A stretch of DNA of 20,384 nt, from NCBI GenBank assembly GCA_038230775.1, contig JBBRMQ010000054.1:1-20384 (forward strand). Direction: 5' to 3'. The stretch comes from JBBRMQ01 sp038230775 (GTDB lineage Bacteria > Acidobacteriota > Thermoanaerobaculia > Gp7-AA8). The notes beneath the pieces are model-generated. The model saw nothing but the letters and a program-made list of their open reading frames with translations. It made no database searches and had not been told where the DNA came from. Of this stretch, positions 1 to 7,691 are shown piece by piece; the first letter of the stretch is position 1, and every line of letters begins with the position of its first letter. The translations under genes were made by a program, and so were the position numbers.

Positions 1-49
1 ACACCGGTCCCTCGCTACGCCCGGGATGACATTTTGCGCGGCAGGAGAA
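1..49. other. Left edge, no gene; possible repeat fragment
   Basis: No coding sequence is visible here. The stretch at about 7-30 reads like the edge of a GC-rich interspersed repeat: a CCCTCGCTACGCCCGGGATG-type string of the kind I associate with intergenic repeats in several GC-rich phyla. That association is from memory, and no second copy is present in this window. It may also hold the 3' untranslated region of the cytochrome gene that ends at position 50. Confidence 0.25.
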
Positions 50-502
50 CTAGGCGCCGGGGCGCGGCTCAGGCGCCGGCGGCGGAGGCGTTACCTCGGG
101 ATGCTTGTGGCCGCGATGGCACGTCCAGCAGTTCACCTGCTGCGCCATTTCGCCGGCCTCACGCTCGACCTTCGGGATGAAGTTCGTATTGATGTTGCGC
201 GTCATGAGAATCATGGTCCGCGCCGTGCGCTTCTCGTCTTTCGCATCCGAAGCGAAGTCGAGCTTGTTTTCCTGACCTGCCATCGCGGCGTGACATCCAT
301 TGCAGCGGACGCCGAGCGCCGAGGTGAAGCCGCGCATGGTGGTGACCAACTCGTCGTGTGTGATGTTCTGCGGCAGGACCTTCAGATTCTTGAAGTCCCC
401 CTGATCGGTTCGGACCGGCTGCGACTTCTGCTGCTGCAACGCGGCGCACGCCGCAAGCGTGAGTGCTGCACCGACGACGAGGACTCGAACTGCGTTCGAC
501 AT
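50..502 (-). CDS. Lipoprotein di-haem cytochrome c, reaction-centre-cytochrome-like
   Basis: A 150-residue periplasmic electron carrier. The N-terminus is a hydrophobic lipoprotein signal with lipobox L16-A17-A18-C19, so the mature protein should be lipid-anchored at C19. Two haem c motifs are visible, CNGCH at 67-71 and CWTCH at 125-129. Each is preceded by a helix carrying Met residues (M56, and M97/M100) that could be axial ligands. This spacing resembles half of the tetrahaem photosynthetic reaction centre cytochrome subunit (CytoC_RC family), which is also found in non-phototrophs. The C-terminus is a Pro-rich tail. The ATG at 502 is chosen because GGAG lies 8 nt upstream; the alternative ATG at 508 would be only 2 nt from it. 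It is the last minus-strand gene in the window. The family fit is by motif; its redox partner is unknown. Confidence 0.85.
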   Translation of the reverse strand: MSNAVRVLVVGAALTLAACAALQQQKSQPVRTDQGDFKNLKVLPQNITHDELVTTMRGFTSALGVRCNGCHAAMAGQENKLDFASDAKDEKRTARTMILMTRNINTNFIPKVEREAGEMAQQVNCWTCHRGHKHPEVTPPPPAPEPRPGA

Positions 503-634
503 GAACATTTCTCCGCGCGGAGAAGAATGCACGAATTGAGCGGTCGGGCACAAGAGGAGGTTGCGTTGTCAAGACTGAGTGAACTTCGCGCCGCGCGTTG
601 ACCCTCGAACACTTCAAGGCCGTACTGTCTCACC

Positions 635-735
635 ATGACGGAACTGCGCATCGGCGAGGTCGCCTCTGCTGTGGGGTCAGCGTCGACACGATCCGGCACT
701 ACGAGAAGTTGACTGTAATCCCCGCCGCCGCGCTA
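635..735 (+). pseudogene. MerR-family regulator fragment, frameshifted and truncated
   Basis: An ATG at 635 opens MTELRIGEVASAVG, a typical MerR helix-turn-helix start. The continuation VSVDTIRHYEKLTVIPAAA is in another frame, beginning with GTC at 676. The two parts join if one G is added to the GGGG run at 673-676. Together they match the first 30 or so residues of a MerR winged helix (recognition segment with DTIRHYE). The similarity then stops a few bases before the gamma-glutamyltransferase stop codon at 739-741, so the dimerisation helix and effector domain are missing. It is divergent from the cytochrome gene, whose start is 132 bp away. The single-base deletion could be a sequencing error, but the truncation cannot be, because the neighbouring gene's 3' end is intact. 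Confidence 0.65.
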
Positions 736-738
736 GAA

Positions 739-2670
739 CTACCAGCCGATTCCGTAGTCTTCGCCGTGATTGCTGGAGCCTCCCCACAACGTGCCGTGAG
801 CGCGATCGACGAAGATCGCGTTGATGGGGCCGGAGGTGCGGTCCTCGAAGACTTCCGTGTAGCCCATTCGTCTCAACTCTCCGCGCACCCACGGCGGCGT
901 CTGGTCGTTCAATAGAATCCGTCCCGGTTGAATCTCGTGCTTCCCGAACGAGCTCCTCATCTGAAAGCTGTTGAAATTCGGCGCCTCGGTCGCCTCCTGC
1001 ACCGTCATCCCGAACTCGACGACGTTCAGGAAAAACTGAATGAGGTTCTGATCCTGGCTGTCTCCCCCCTGCACCGAGAAGATGAGATACGGCGCGCCGT
1101 TCTTCAGCGCGAGTGTCGGCGTGAGCGTGACGCGAGGATGTTGCCCCGGTGCCACGACGTTGTACGGCCCCTCCGCGCGATCGGTGACGAAACTCTGCAT
1201 GCGCTGGCTGAGGCCGACGCCGGTGTGACCGGCAACGACGGCCGGCATCCAGCCGCCGCTCGGTGTCACGGACACAGCCCATCCTTCGGCATCGGCTGTC
1301 TCGACCGAGGTAGTGCCGGCGTAGAAGCCTTCCTGGCCGCGGCGGAACTCGGCGCTGCTCGTGGCCGCATCCGCACCGGCCGGACGCGGCACGAAGGCGG
1401 TGTTCGCGAAGTTCTTCAGCAGATCGGGAAACGGATTCTGCTGGCCTGCGAATGCGTAGGGATCACCGGGACCGATCGTGGGATCGTTGCGGTCCATGCG
1501 AACCAGCTTCGCGCGCTCCCTGGCGTAATCCTTCGACAACACCTGCGACACCGGCTCGACGGGCGGAACGTACGTGTCGCCGTAGTAGAAATCGCGATCG
1601 GCAAATGCGAGGCTCATCGCCTGATAGACCGTGTTGATGTAGCGCGCGCTGTTGAAGCCCATCGCGCGCAGGTCGAAATTCTCGAGGATGTTGAGCGTCT
1701 GCAGCATCGCCGGACCCTGTGTCCACGCCGTGAGCTTATAGACGTCGATGCCTTTGTAACTCGTCTTGACCGGTTGCTCGATGTGCACTTTCCAGTTCGC
1801 GAGGTCGTCGGAGGTGAAGAGTCCGCCCTGTTCCTGAACGCTGCGCACGATCTCCTTCGCGATGTCGCCTTTGTAGAAACGGTCATACGCGGCGTAGATC
1901 GCGTCCTTGCGCGACTTCCCCTGCTTCAGCGCGGACTGTTCGGCGTCCACCAGCTTGCGCAGCATCGCGGCGAGGTCCGGCTGGCGGAAGATCTCGCCGG
2001 GCTCCGGCGCCTCACGCTTTCCGCGCACCGCCTCCACGGGGCGATCCTGTGCCGGAGTCGGTGATGCCGATTGTTCGGCGGCGGGCGTCTCCCCCGCCGC
2101 TCCCGCATGCGTGAGAAACAGAGCTCGCGAATACGGCCACTCCTTGATCCGAGCTTTGTTGCGCTCGATCGTGTCCGCGAGCTGGCGCTCCATCGCGTAG
2201 CCGTCCGCCATCTCGATCGCCGGCGCGAGATCCTCTTTCAGCGATAGCTTCCCGTATTCGGCGATCATCGTGAGGATGCCGCCCGGCGTTCCCGGCGTCA
2301 CAGCAGCGAGCGGCCCGAACTCCGGCGGATACTTCATGTTCTTGCCGCGAAAGAACTCCGGCGTCGCTCCGGTCGGCGCCACGCCTAACGCGTTGATGCC
2401 GATCACCTGCTTCGTGTTCGGGTTGTAGATGAGCGCCTGCGTCTCGCCGCCCCAGCTGAGCGTGTCCCACATCGTGCAGGTCGCGGCGATCATCGCGGCA
2501 GCCGCATCGACTGCGTTGCCACCGCGCTGAAAGATCATCGAGCCCGCCGTTGCCGCGAGCGGTTTGCCGGTGACGGCCATCCAATGCGATCCGTGAAGCG
2601 GCGGCTTCTGGGTTCGCTGCGCGAGGACCGGTGTCGCGATGAGCAGAAGAACAACGGCGGCACGTCTCAT
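739..2670 (-). CDS. ggt: Secreted gamma-glutamyltransferase
   Basis: A 643-residue Ntn-hydrolase family enzyme that transfers or hydrolyses gamma-glutamyl groups such as that of glutathione. It is made as a precursor that self-cleaves at a Thr. Residues 1-18 form a signal peptide (MRRAAVVLLLIATPVLAQ), so it acts outside the cytoplasm. The probable nucleophile is T453 in AGTTSVETADAEGWAV, where the usual TTH is TTS. SVQGGDSQDQ at 532-541 corresponds to the conserved Gly-Gly oxyanion region, in the form seen in acylase-like GGTs. Residues about 188-225 are an Ala/Pro/Glu-rich insertion. The ATG at 2670 is preferred over one at 2730 because GGAG lies 8 nt upstream and the signal peptide starts there. 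A 211-bp gap with palindromes separates it from nuoF. A related cephalosporin-acylase-like specificity is possible. Confidence 0.88.
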   Translation of the reverse strand: MRRAAVVLLLIATPVLAQRTQKPPLHGSHWMAVTGKPLAATAGSMIFQRGGNAVDAAAAMIAATCTMWDTLSWGGETQALIYNPNTKQVIGINALGVAPTGATPEFFRGKNMKYPPEFGPLAAVTPGTPGGILTMIAEYGKLSLKEDLAPAIEMADGYAMERQLADTIERNKARIKEWPYSRALFLTHAGAAGETPAAEQSASPTPAQDRPVEAVRGKREAPEPGEIFRQPDLAAMLRKLVDAEQSALKQGKSRKDAIYAAYDRFYKGDIAKEIVRSVQEQGGLFTSDDLANWKVHIEQPVKTSYKGIDVYKLTAWTQGPAMLQTLNILENFDLRAMGFNSARYINTVYQAMSLAFADRDFYYGDTYVPPVEPVSQVLSKDYARERAKLVRMDRNDPTIGPGDPYAFAGQQNPFPDLLKNFANTAFVPRPAGADAATSSAEFRRGQEGFYAGTTSVETADAEGWAVSVTPSGGWMPAVVAGHTGVGLSQRMQSFVTDRAEGPYNVVAPGQHPRVTLTPTLALKNGAPYLIFSVQGGDSQDQNLIQFFLNVVEFGMTVQEATEAPNFNSFQMRSSFGKHEIQPGRILLNDQTPPWVRGELRRMGYTEVFEDRTSGPINAIFVDRAHGTLWGGSSNHGEDYGIGW

Positions 2671-2809
2671 CTGTCGAGCTCCTTGACGAGTTTCTTGTCC
2701 TTCGATTGATGCAATCGTCAGCTTCGCCATGGGGCGAATCCTATAGCAGTGTGACGGCCCCTCATCCGCCCTTCGGGCAACACACTCGACTCTCCGCTCT
2801 TCTCGGGGC

Positions 2810-2828
2810 GGCGGGCTCTCAGCCCGCC
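2810..2828. repeat. Short GC-rich hairpin (8-bp stem, 3-nt loop)
   Basis: GGCGGGCT, then CTC, then AGCCCGCC form a perfect 8-bp inverted repeat. It lies about 54 nt past the nuoF stop and directly adjoins the next palindromic element. There is no T-run, so a classical intrinsic terminator is not supported; an RNA-stabilising or terminator-like role is possible. Confidence 0.6.
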
Positions 2829-2831
2829 GAA

Positions 2832-2875
2832 GTGTGGGGCCAGCCCTCTGGCTGGCCGGTCGGCCGGAGGGCTCG
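2832..2875. repeat. GTGTGGGG palindromic repeat, partial copy
   Basis: It starts GTGTGGGGCCAGCCCT, the same 16 bases as the element at 17743. It continues through GGCTGGCCGG to a degenerate right half ending GGAGGGCTCGCC, and lacks the closing CCCCACAC of the other copy. It is therefore a diverged or 3'-truncated member of the same interspersed family. It lies 7 bp beyond the nuoF stop codon. Confidence 0.75.
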
Positions 2876-2881
2876 CCAAAC

Positions 2882-4189
2882 TCAGTGCGCTGAGGCCATG
2901 TCGAGTCGCCGGTAGCGCTTCGTCTGTGGCAGGCAGCTCTTGTGATCGACGTGATACTGGTACTCCTCGCGGAACTTCTTCACCGACGAGATCACCGGCC
3001 CGATCGCGGCGTCGCCTAACGCGCAGAGCGACTTGCCGCCGATGTTGTCGGACATATCGAGCAGGAGGTCGGCGTCTTCCTGCCGGCCGCCGCCGCGCTC
3101 CATGCGATCGAGGATCGACTCCAGCCAGTTCGTTCCTTCGCGGCACGGCGTGCACTGTCCGCACGACTCATGGGCGAAGAACTTCGCCAGGCGCCAGACC
3201 GCATCCACGATGCAGACACTCTCGTCGAGCACGATGATCCCCGCGGACCCCAGCATCGACCCGGCCTTCGCCACGGCGTCGAAGTTGAGTGGTAGATCGA
3301 TCTCGTCCGGCAGCAGCATCGGTGCCGAGGCGCCGCCGGGAATCACGGCCTTGAGCTTGCGGTCGCCGGTGATGCCACCGCAGTGCTCGTAGATCAGTTC
3401 CTTCAGATTGACGCCCATCGGAAACTCGTACACGCCCGGCTTCTTCACGTTGCCCGACACGCAGTACAACTTCGGCCCCGTGTTGCGCGGGATGCCGAAC
3501 GTCTTGAAGTATTCGGGACCCTTGTCGATGATCATCGGCACGCACGCCAGCGTCTCGACGTTGTTGACGACCGTCGGTCCGCCGAAGACGCCGACCACCG
3601 CCGGGAACGGCGGCTTCACGCGCGGTTGACCGCGATGCCCTTCCACCGACTCGATCAGTCCGGTCTCCTCGCCACAGATGTACGCCCCCGCGCCGCGATG
3701 AACGGTGATGTCGAAGTCGAATCCGCTCCCGAGAATGTTCTTGCCGAGGTAGCCTTTGGCGCGGGCTTCGTCGAGGGCTTTGTCGAGCACCGTCGCCGCG
3801 TAATAGAACTCGCCGCGGATGTAGATGTACGACATCGGATTCGATCCGATGGCGAACGCCGAGATGATCATCCCCTCGATGAGAAGGTGCGGATCCTTCT
3901 CCATGAGGAGGCGGTCCTTGAACGTGCCCGGCTCGGACTCGTCCGCGTTGCACAGCAGCCACGTCGGCTTGGGCGCGTTCTTCGGGACGAAGCTCCACTT
4001 GCTGCCAGTCGGAAATCCGGCACCGCCGCGGCCGCGCAGATCGGAATCCTTCACCAACTGGATGATCTGATCCGGAGTCATCTTCAGCGCTTTTTCGGCA
4101 GCCTTGTACCCGCCGCCGTCGATGTACACATCGATCGACGTGGAGTTCGGCTTGTCGACGTTCGCTGTCAGGATCTTGATCTGGTCCAT
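2882..4189 (-). CDS. nuoF: NADH:quinone oxidoreductase subunit F
   Basis: 435 residues. NuoF is the NADH-binding, FMN-containing subunit of the complex I N module and takes hydride from NADH. Glycine-rich GRGGAGFPTG at 53-62 is the FMN/NADH-binding signature, and GAYICGEETGLIESVEG from 168 is the second conserved nucleotide-site block. The N3 4Fe-4S cluster ligands are visible as C343, C346 and C349 (SCGQCTPC) plus C389 (SLCALG). Length is normal for the family. The ATG at 4189 follows the nuoE stop after 1 nt, so translation is probably coupled. It is the last nuo gene of the minus-strand block; nuoG, its usual next neighbour, starts the divergent block 3.6 kb away. Confidence 0.97.
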   Translation of the reverse strand: MDQIKILTANVDKPNSTSIDVYIDGGGYKAAEKALKMTPDQIIQLVKDSDLRGRGGAGFPTGSKWSFVPKNAPKPTWLLCNADESEPGTFKDRLLMEKDPHLLIEGMIISAFAIGSNPMSYIYIRGEFYYAATVLDKALDEARAKGYLGKNILGSGFDFDITVHRGAGAYICGEETGLIESVEGHRGQPRVKPPFPAVVGVFGGPTVVNNVETLACVPMIIDKGPEYFKTFGIPRNTGPKLYCVSGNVKKPGVYEFPMGVNLKELIYEHCGGITGDRKLKAVIPGGASAPMLLPDEIDLPLNFDAVAKAGSMLGSAGIIVLDESVCIVDAVWRLAKFFAHESCGQCTPCREGTNWLESILDRMERGGGRQEDADLLLDMSDNIGGKSLCALGDAAIGPVISSVKKFREEYQYHVDHKSCLPQTKRYRRLDMASAH

Positions 4190-4190
4190 G

Positions 4191-4721
4191 TCACTTCAAT
4201 TTCGGCAGCAGCGCATCCATCTGCGCCACGTCCATGTTCTCGTGGTAATCGTTGTTGATCTGCACGACGGGCGCAGTGCCGCACGAGCCGAGGCACTCGA
4301 CCTCGGTCACCGTGTACATGCCGTCGGGCGTCGTCTGCCCCGGCTGGATGTTGAGCTTCGCGCAAAGGTGATCGTAGATGTCGTACGCGTTGCTCACCAT
4401 GCAACTGAGATTCGTGCAGACCTGCAGGTGGTATTTCCCTACAGGCTTCTGGTTGTACATGTTGTAGAACGAGACGACGCCGAAGACGGTCGCCGGCGAC
4501 AAATCCAGAAGCGACCCGACGTAATGCACCACCTCGGGTGAGATCCATCCCCACGTCTCCTGCGCCAGGTGAAGCGTCGGCAGGAGCGCCGCTTCCTTGT
4601 TCGGATAGCGCGTCAGCAGCCAGTCGAAGTGCTTCTGGGCCTCAGGCGGAAACGCGACCGTCTTCGCAGGATCGGGAAAGCGATCTTTCTCGTACGGATT
4701 GTCTGGATGGAGGTCTGCCAT
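4191..4721 (-). CDS. nuoE: NADH:quinone oxidoreductase subunit E
   Basis: 176 residues of the thioredoxin-like 24-kDa subunit family. With NuoF it forms the peripheral NADH-oxidising unit of complex I. The off-pathway N1a 2Fe-2S cluster ligands are C102 and C107 (CTNLSC) and C143 and C147 (CLGSC), in the standard arrangement. An N-terminal helical region (about 25-90) precedes the thioredoxin fold. The first 20 residues are charged and not family-specific. It starts 3 nt after the nuoA stop and ends 1 nt before nuoF, a tight co-translated group. Confidence 0.96.
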   Translation of the reverse strand: MADLHPDNPYEKDRFPDPAKTVAFPPEAQKHFDWLLTRYPNKEAALLPTLHLAQETWGWISPEVVHYVGSLLDLSPATVFGVVSFYNMYNQKPVGKYHLQVCTNLSCMVSNAYDIYDHLCAKLNIQPGQTTPDGMYTVTEVECLGSCGTAPVVQINNDYHENMDVAQMDALLPKLK

Positions 4722-4724
4722 TCG

Positions 4725-5093
4725 TTACCAGTCGAATGTCTTCTTCTGCCACACGTAGATGTAGCCGACGGCAAGCAGCACGATGAAGACGATCATCTCC
4801 TTGAAGATGAACATGCCGGAGGGTCCCATCACCGCCTCGCGATAGATCACCGCCCACGGATAGAGAAACGCGGCCTCGATGTCGAACAGGATGAAGAGCA
4901 TCGCGATCTGATAGAAGCGGACGTTGACGCGCTTGCGGTTCTCGTCGAGGAGAGGAACGCCGCTTTCGTAAGGCGCGAGCTTCGCGGGATTCCGCTGATG
5001 GCGACCCATGAAGAAACTGAGAATGAGGATCACCCCGCCGACACCGACGGCAATGATCAACATCAGAAGAATCGGAAGAAATGTGTGGGTCAT
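4725..5093 (-). CDS. nuoA: NADH:quinone oxidoreductase subunit A
   Basis: 122 residues with three predicted membrane helices (about 6-28, 64-85 and 91-113), the size and topology of NuoA. It is a small membrane subunit near the quinone-site junction. Conserved features are APYESGVP at 40-47 in the loop and FDIEAAFLYPW at 70-80, whose acidic residues sit in the membrane helix. Normally nuoA is followed by nuoB, nuoC and nuoD; here nuoE follows directly. It begins 3 nt after the STAS gene's stop and has no strong Shine-Dalgarno, consistent with translational coupling to that gene. Confidence 0.96.
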   Translation of the reverse strand: MTHTFLPILLMLIIAVGVGGVILILSFFMGRHQRNPAKLAPYESGVPLLDENRKRVNVRFYQIAMLFILFDIEAAFLYPWAVIYREAVMGPSGMFIFKEMIVFIVLLAVGYIYVWQKKTFDW

Positions 5094-5096
5094 GAA

Positions 5097-5447
5097 CTAC
5101 GCGGCGTTGTCGTTCAGATACGCCATGGCGCTGTCGCGAGAATCGAAGATCTTGAACACCGTATCGAGCTTCGTAATCTTGAGCAGCGCCAGTATCCGAT
5201 GCGAAGGCTTTACCAACGCCATCTTGCGCTGACGATCTTCGAACTTCTGGAGATAGCCGATCAACTCGCCGAGCCCGGTCGAATCCATGTAGTTGATCGA
5301 TTCGAAGTTGATCATCACCGGACCGGTGTCGTCGTTCAGCACCTTCTCCAGGTAGCTGGAAAACTCGCGCGCACTCTCCCCCAGCTTGATGACACCCTGG
5401 ATGTCGAGCACGGTGACGCCGTCAACGCGGTTCTTGATGATGTTCAT
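5097..5447 (-). CDS. STAS-domain protein (anti-sigma-factor-antagonist type)
   Basis: A 116-residue stand-alone STAS domain, the fold of SpoIIAA/RsbV-type antagonists that bind a partner anti-sigma kinase depending on Ser phosphorylation. The diagnostic loop NYMDSTGLGEL contains D55 and the candidate phospho-Ser S56, and the preceding strand VMINFESINYM fits. The start ATG at 5447 gives a canonical N-terminus (MNIIKNRVDGVTVLDIQG); longer readings would translate the adjacent heptad repeat. It sits directly upstream of nuoA with a 3-nt gap, so it is very likely cotranscribed with nuoA-E-F. No partner kinase or sigma factor lies in the window. Its target, and why it is joined to complex I genes, cannot be told from sequence. 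Confidence 0.9.
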   Translation of the reverse strand: MNIIKNRVDGVTVLDIQGVIKLGESAREFSSYLEKVLNDDTGPVMINFESINYMDSTGLGELIGYLQKFEDRQRKMALVKPSHRILALLKITKLDTVFKIFDSRDSAMAYLNDNAA

Positions 5448-5474
5448 CTTCGACTTCGCGGAGTCTACAGCCGG

Positions 5475-5552
5475 GAATGTTGAATGTTCAATGTTGAATG
5501 TTGAATGTCGCTCCCCATCCATTCAACATTGAACATTCAACATTCAACATTC
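5475..5552. repeat. Inverted heptad array A (GAATGTT units)
   Basis: The left arm, 5475-5509, is five 7-bp units: GAATGTT, GAATGTT, CAATGTT, GAATGTT, GAATGTC. The right arm, 5520-5552, is the same heptad in inverse orientation (AACATTC, with one AACATTG). Left 5475-5500 and right 5520-5545 are perfect reverse complements over 26 bp with a 19-nt loop, while the arms as a whole are offset by one unit. It fills most of the 146-bp gap between the saccharopine-dehydrogenase-like gene and the STAS gene, ending 28 bp upstream of the STAS start. It could be a terminator, attenuator or mobile repeat; no function is proven. Confidence 0.9.
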
Positions 5553-5593
5553 CTCGGCGGCCCCGTCCTCTCCGGAATCCGCGAAAACGCCAC

Positions 5594-6727
5594 CTACAGC
5601 CACTCCTGCGTCATCTGAATGTTGCGCGCGGCTAACTCGCGAACGAAGAGATCGGGCGGGATGCAGCGCTCCTGCGGGAGCGCTCCTTTCGCCGTGACCT
5701 GGCCGCGCGCCATGATCAGGGCCACGATCGCGGCCGGAAACGCGGTCGTGCGCATCATGGCGCTCAGCCCCGAAGCCTCGTCGTAGCGGTCGATGATCTG
5801 GTAGCGCAGCTTCTTGCCCCCGCCGGCAAAATCGACACGGACCAGCACCACGTCCGGCTCGTCAGCCGGAAGATTGCGCACCAGCAGATCCGCAAAGAGC
5901 TGCCGTGGCGTCAGACTCGCGCCCGCGACCTGCACCGCCTCGCTGCTGCACAGGCCGAGGTCGATCATCGTCTTGAACTTGTCGCAGTGGCCGGGGTAGC
6001 GGATCGTCTTGTAGTCGAGCTCCTTCACGCGGCCGAGGAACGTCTCGGGTAATGTCGACGTGCCGCCGGAAGTCTGAAACGCTTCCATCCGTCCGAACGG
6101 CTCCGGGAAATCGAGCGCCTCGATCTCGGTCATCGAGTCGACGTGTGTGATCTTCCCGTCGCGCACGACGCGGGCACTCTCGATGTACTCGTTGATCAGG
6201 CCCTCGACGGAGAAGACGAGCTGATAGTCGAGTGGCGGTTTCGGATCGAGCGGCAGTCCGCCGACGCGGATATGAATCTCGTCCAGCTTCTCGAAGCGCG
6301 CGGCGCCATGCGCCACGAGCACCGCAACCATCCCGGGCGCGAGGCCGCAATCGGGAACGATGTTCACTCCCCGCTTCACCGCCTCGGCGTTCAACGCAAG
6401 CTCTGCGTCGACCACGTCGTTGTTGCCGCCGAGGTCGCAGAAGTTCGTCCCGGCCTGGAGGGCGGCGTGCGCGAGCTGTTCGTTCAACTTGTAGACCACG
6501 CAACTCAGCACCGCGTCGTGGCCGCGCATCAACTCGACAACATCCTTCTGTTTCGTGACGTCGAGATGCACGGGCTTTGCCTTGCCGTTGCCAATGGTCG
6601 ACGCCACGCGGGCAGCGCGCTCCGCCACCGCGTCCGCCACTGTGACCTGCTCGACGTCCGGCTGTCGCACGAGGTCATAGACAGCGCCGTGCCCCATCCG
6701 GCCGGCACCGAGAACGAGAATCTTCAT
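5594..6727 (-). CDS. Saccharopine dehydrogenase family oxidoreductase
   Basis: 377 residues. The N-terminal Rossmann domain starts at once with MKILVLGAGRMG (GxGxxG at 7-12), followed by conserved LSCVVYKLNEQLAHAALQAGTNFCDLGG at about 74-100 and PDCGLAPGM near 129-137, signatures of the saccharopine dehydrogenase / saccharopine reductase-like family. The C-terminal two-thirds is the substrate and dimerisation domain. Family members act in lysine or other amino-acid metabolism as NAD(P)-dependent C-N oxidoreductases; the substrate here cannot be assigned. It starts 1 nt after the stop of the upstream isomerase gene (TAACATG), so the two are coupled. The 146-bp gap to the STAS gene holds heptad array A. 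Confidence 0.88.
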   Translation of the reverse strand: MKILVLGAGRMGHGAVYDLVRQPDVEQVTVADAVAERAARVASTIGNGKAKPVHLDVTKQKDVVELMRGHDAVLSCVVYKLNEQLAHAALQAGTNFCDLGGNNDVVDAELALNAEAVKRGVNIVPDCGLAPGMVAVLVAHGAARFEKLDEIHIRVGGLPLDPKPPLDYQLVFSVEGLINEYIESARVVRDGKITHVDSMTEIEALDFPEPFGRMEAFQTSGGTSTLPETFLGRVKELDYKTIRYPGHCDKFKTMIDLGLCSSEAVQVAGASLTPRQLFADLLVRNLPADEPDVVLVRVDFAGGGKKLRYQIIDRYDEASGLSAMMRTTAFPAAIVALIMARGQVTAKGALPQERCIPPDLFVRELAARNIQMTQEWL

Positions 6728-6728
6728 G

Positions 6729-7691
6729 TTATGAGGGTCGCTTTCCTGGATTGTTGCTCGGCCACGACTTCGCCTCGGGGAAGAACTTCGGATCGAAGTC
6801 GACGTTGGCGTTCTTACGAAGGATCTCCACGCGGTCCAGCGTGTTCTGCTGCTTCACATGCTGCGCGATGCTCTTGCTGACCTCGGGCAACGCCGCGGTG
6901 GAGCGCGAGTTCACCTTGAAGATGTGAATGCCGAAGCGGGATGGAAGCGGCCCGGTGAACTGGCCCGGTGGCACCTGCCAGATGCGAGCCTCGAGCTCTT
7001 GTGGAAGCATCCCGCGCGCGAATGTGCCGAGGTGGCCATCCTGAACGAGGCTGGCCGTGTCGTCGGAGTACTTGCGCGCCACCGTTCCGAAATTCGCGCC
7101 CGCTTTCAGCTGCTGGTAAACCTGCAACGCGCGGTTCGTGGCTTCAACCTCCGATAACGGCGTCCCACCACTGCGAGGCTTGACCGTGCCGCCTTGAAAC
7201 GCGATGACGATGTGACTCACATCGATGGTCGCGAACTTGGCGACGTTCTGGTTGTAGAACGCCTCCACCGCCTGCGCGGTCGGATTGCCGACGAGTTTGT
7301 CCGCTGCCGCGCGGCCGAGGATGTTGGTGCGATCAGCCGCAACCTGCGCCTCGACGTCCGGATCGCGATCGATGCCCAGCCGGTGCCCTTCCTGTTCCAG
7401 GAGCTTCATCCGGATGTACTGCTCGGCAAAGGCCTGCTTGCCCGGCCCTGAGGCAAACTGCCGTTTCATGTCGTCAGGCAGTTGGGCGAAGGCGGCCTCG
7501 AACTCCTTCTCGGTCACCGGATCGCCGTTGATGCGCATGACGATATGTCCGGCAACCGCCGGTCCGACGCTGGCCGTCTCGAACGGAGTGGATTTCGCAG
7601 GCTGCAAAGCGGGTCGCATCGCGGCGAGGCCGAAGCAGATCGCGATGACGATGATGATGCCGATGATTGCAATGGTTGCGTCGCGTTTCAC
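6729..7691 (-). CDS. Membrane-anchored SurA/PrsA-type peptidyl-prolyl isomerase
   Basis: A 320-residue extracytoplasmic folding factor. A single N-terminal membrane helix (about 7-25, Ile-rich) anchors it. A SurA_N-like chaperone region follows (about 50-150, including DGKQ-like GPGKQAFAEQYIRMKLLEQEGHRLGI). A parvulin-type (PpiC) rotamase domain covers about 155-262, recognised by DVSHIVIAF, FGTVARKYSDD, DGHLGTFARGMLPQELE and FGIHIFKV. The start is GTG at 7691, with GGAG 11 nt upstream. It is the first gene of the minus-strand block, divergent from nuoG across 103 bp; a Rex-like operator lies 20-37 nt upstream of its start, so its transcription may share redox control. SurA_N is inferred from position and pattern. 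Confidence 0.9.
   Translation of the reverse strand: MKRDATIAIIGIIIVIAICFGLAAMRPALQPAKSTPFETASVGPAVAGHIVMRINGDPVTEKEFEAAFAQLPDDMKRQFASGPGKQAFAEQYIRMKLLEQEGHRLGIDRDPDVEAQVAADRTNILGRAAADKLVGNPTAQAVEAFYNQNVAKFATIDVSHIVIAFQGGTVKPRSGGTPLSEVEATNRALQVYQQLKAGANFGTVARKYSDDTASLVQDGHLGTFARGMLPQELEARIWQVPPGQFTGPLPSRFGIHIFKVNSRSTAALPEVSKSIAQHVKQQNTLDRVEILRKNANVDFDPKFFPEAKSWPSNNPGKRPS

Larger units (their letters stand above)
2671..2881. other. Gap between nuoF and ggt with several hairpins
   Basis: This 211-bp stretch follows the nuoF stop and precedes ggt on the minus strand. It holds a GCCC-TTC-GGGC hairpin near 2768, an 8-bp stem at 2810-2828 and a longer GC-rich repeat at 2832-2875. It must contain any terminator of the nuoAEF block and any separate ggt promoter, but I cannot place a convincing -35/-10 pair. 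The ggt Shine-Dalgarno sequence lies at its left edge. Confidence 0.5.

Noticed and set aside
26..601. 191-residue plus-strand open frame over the cytochrome gene
   Set aside because: The opposite strand encodes a lipoprotein signal and two CxxCH motifs; this frame shows no features.
5448..5522. Longer STAS protein starting at 5522
   Set aside because: The extra N-terminus would translate the heptad array (NIEHSTF-type periodic peptide); the ATG at 5447 gives a normal STAS start.
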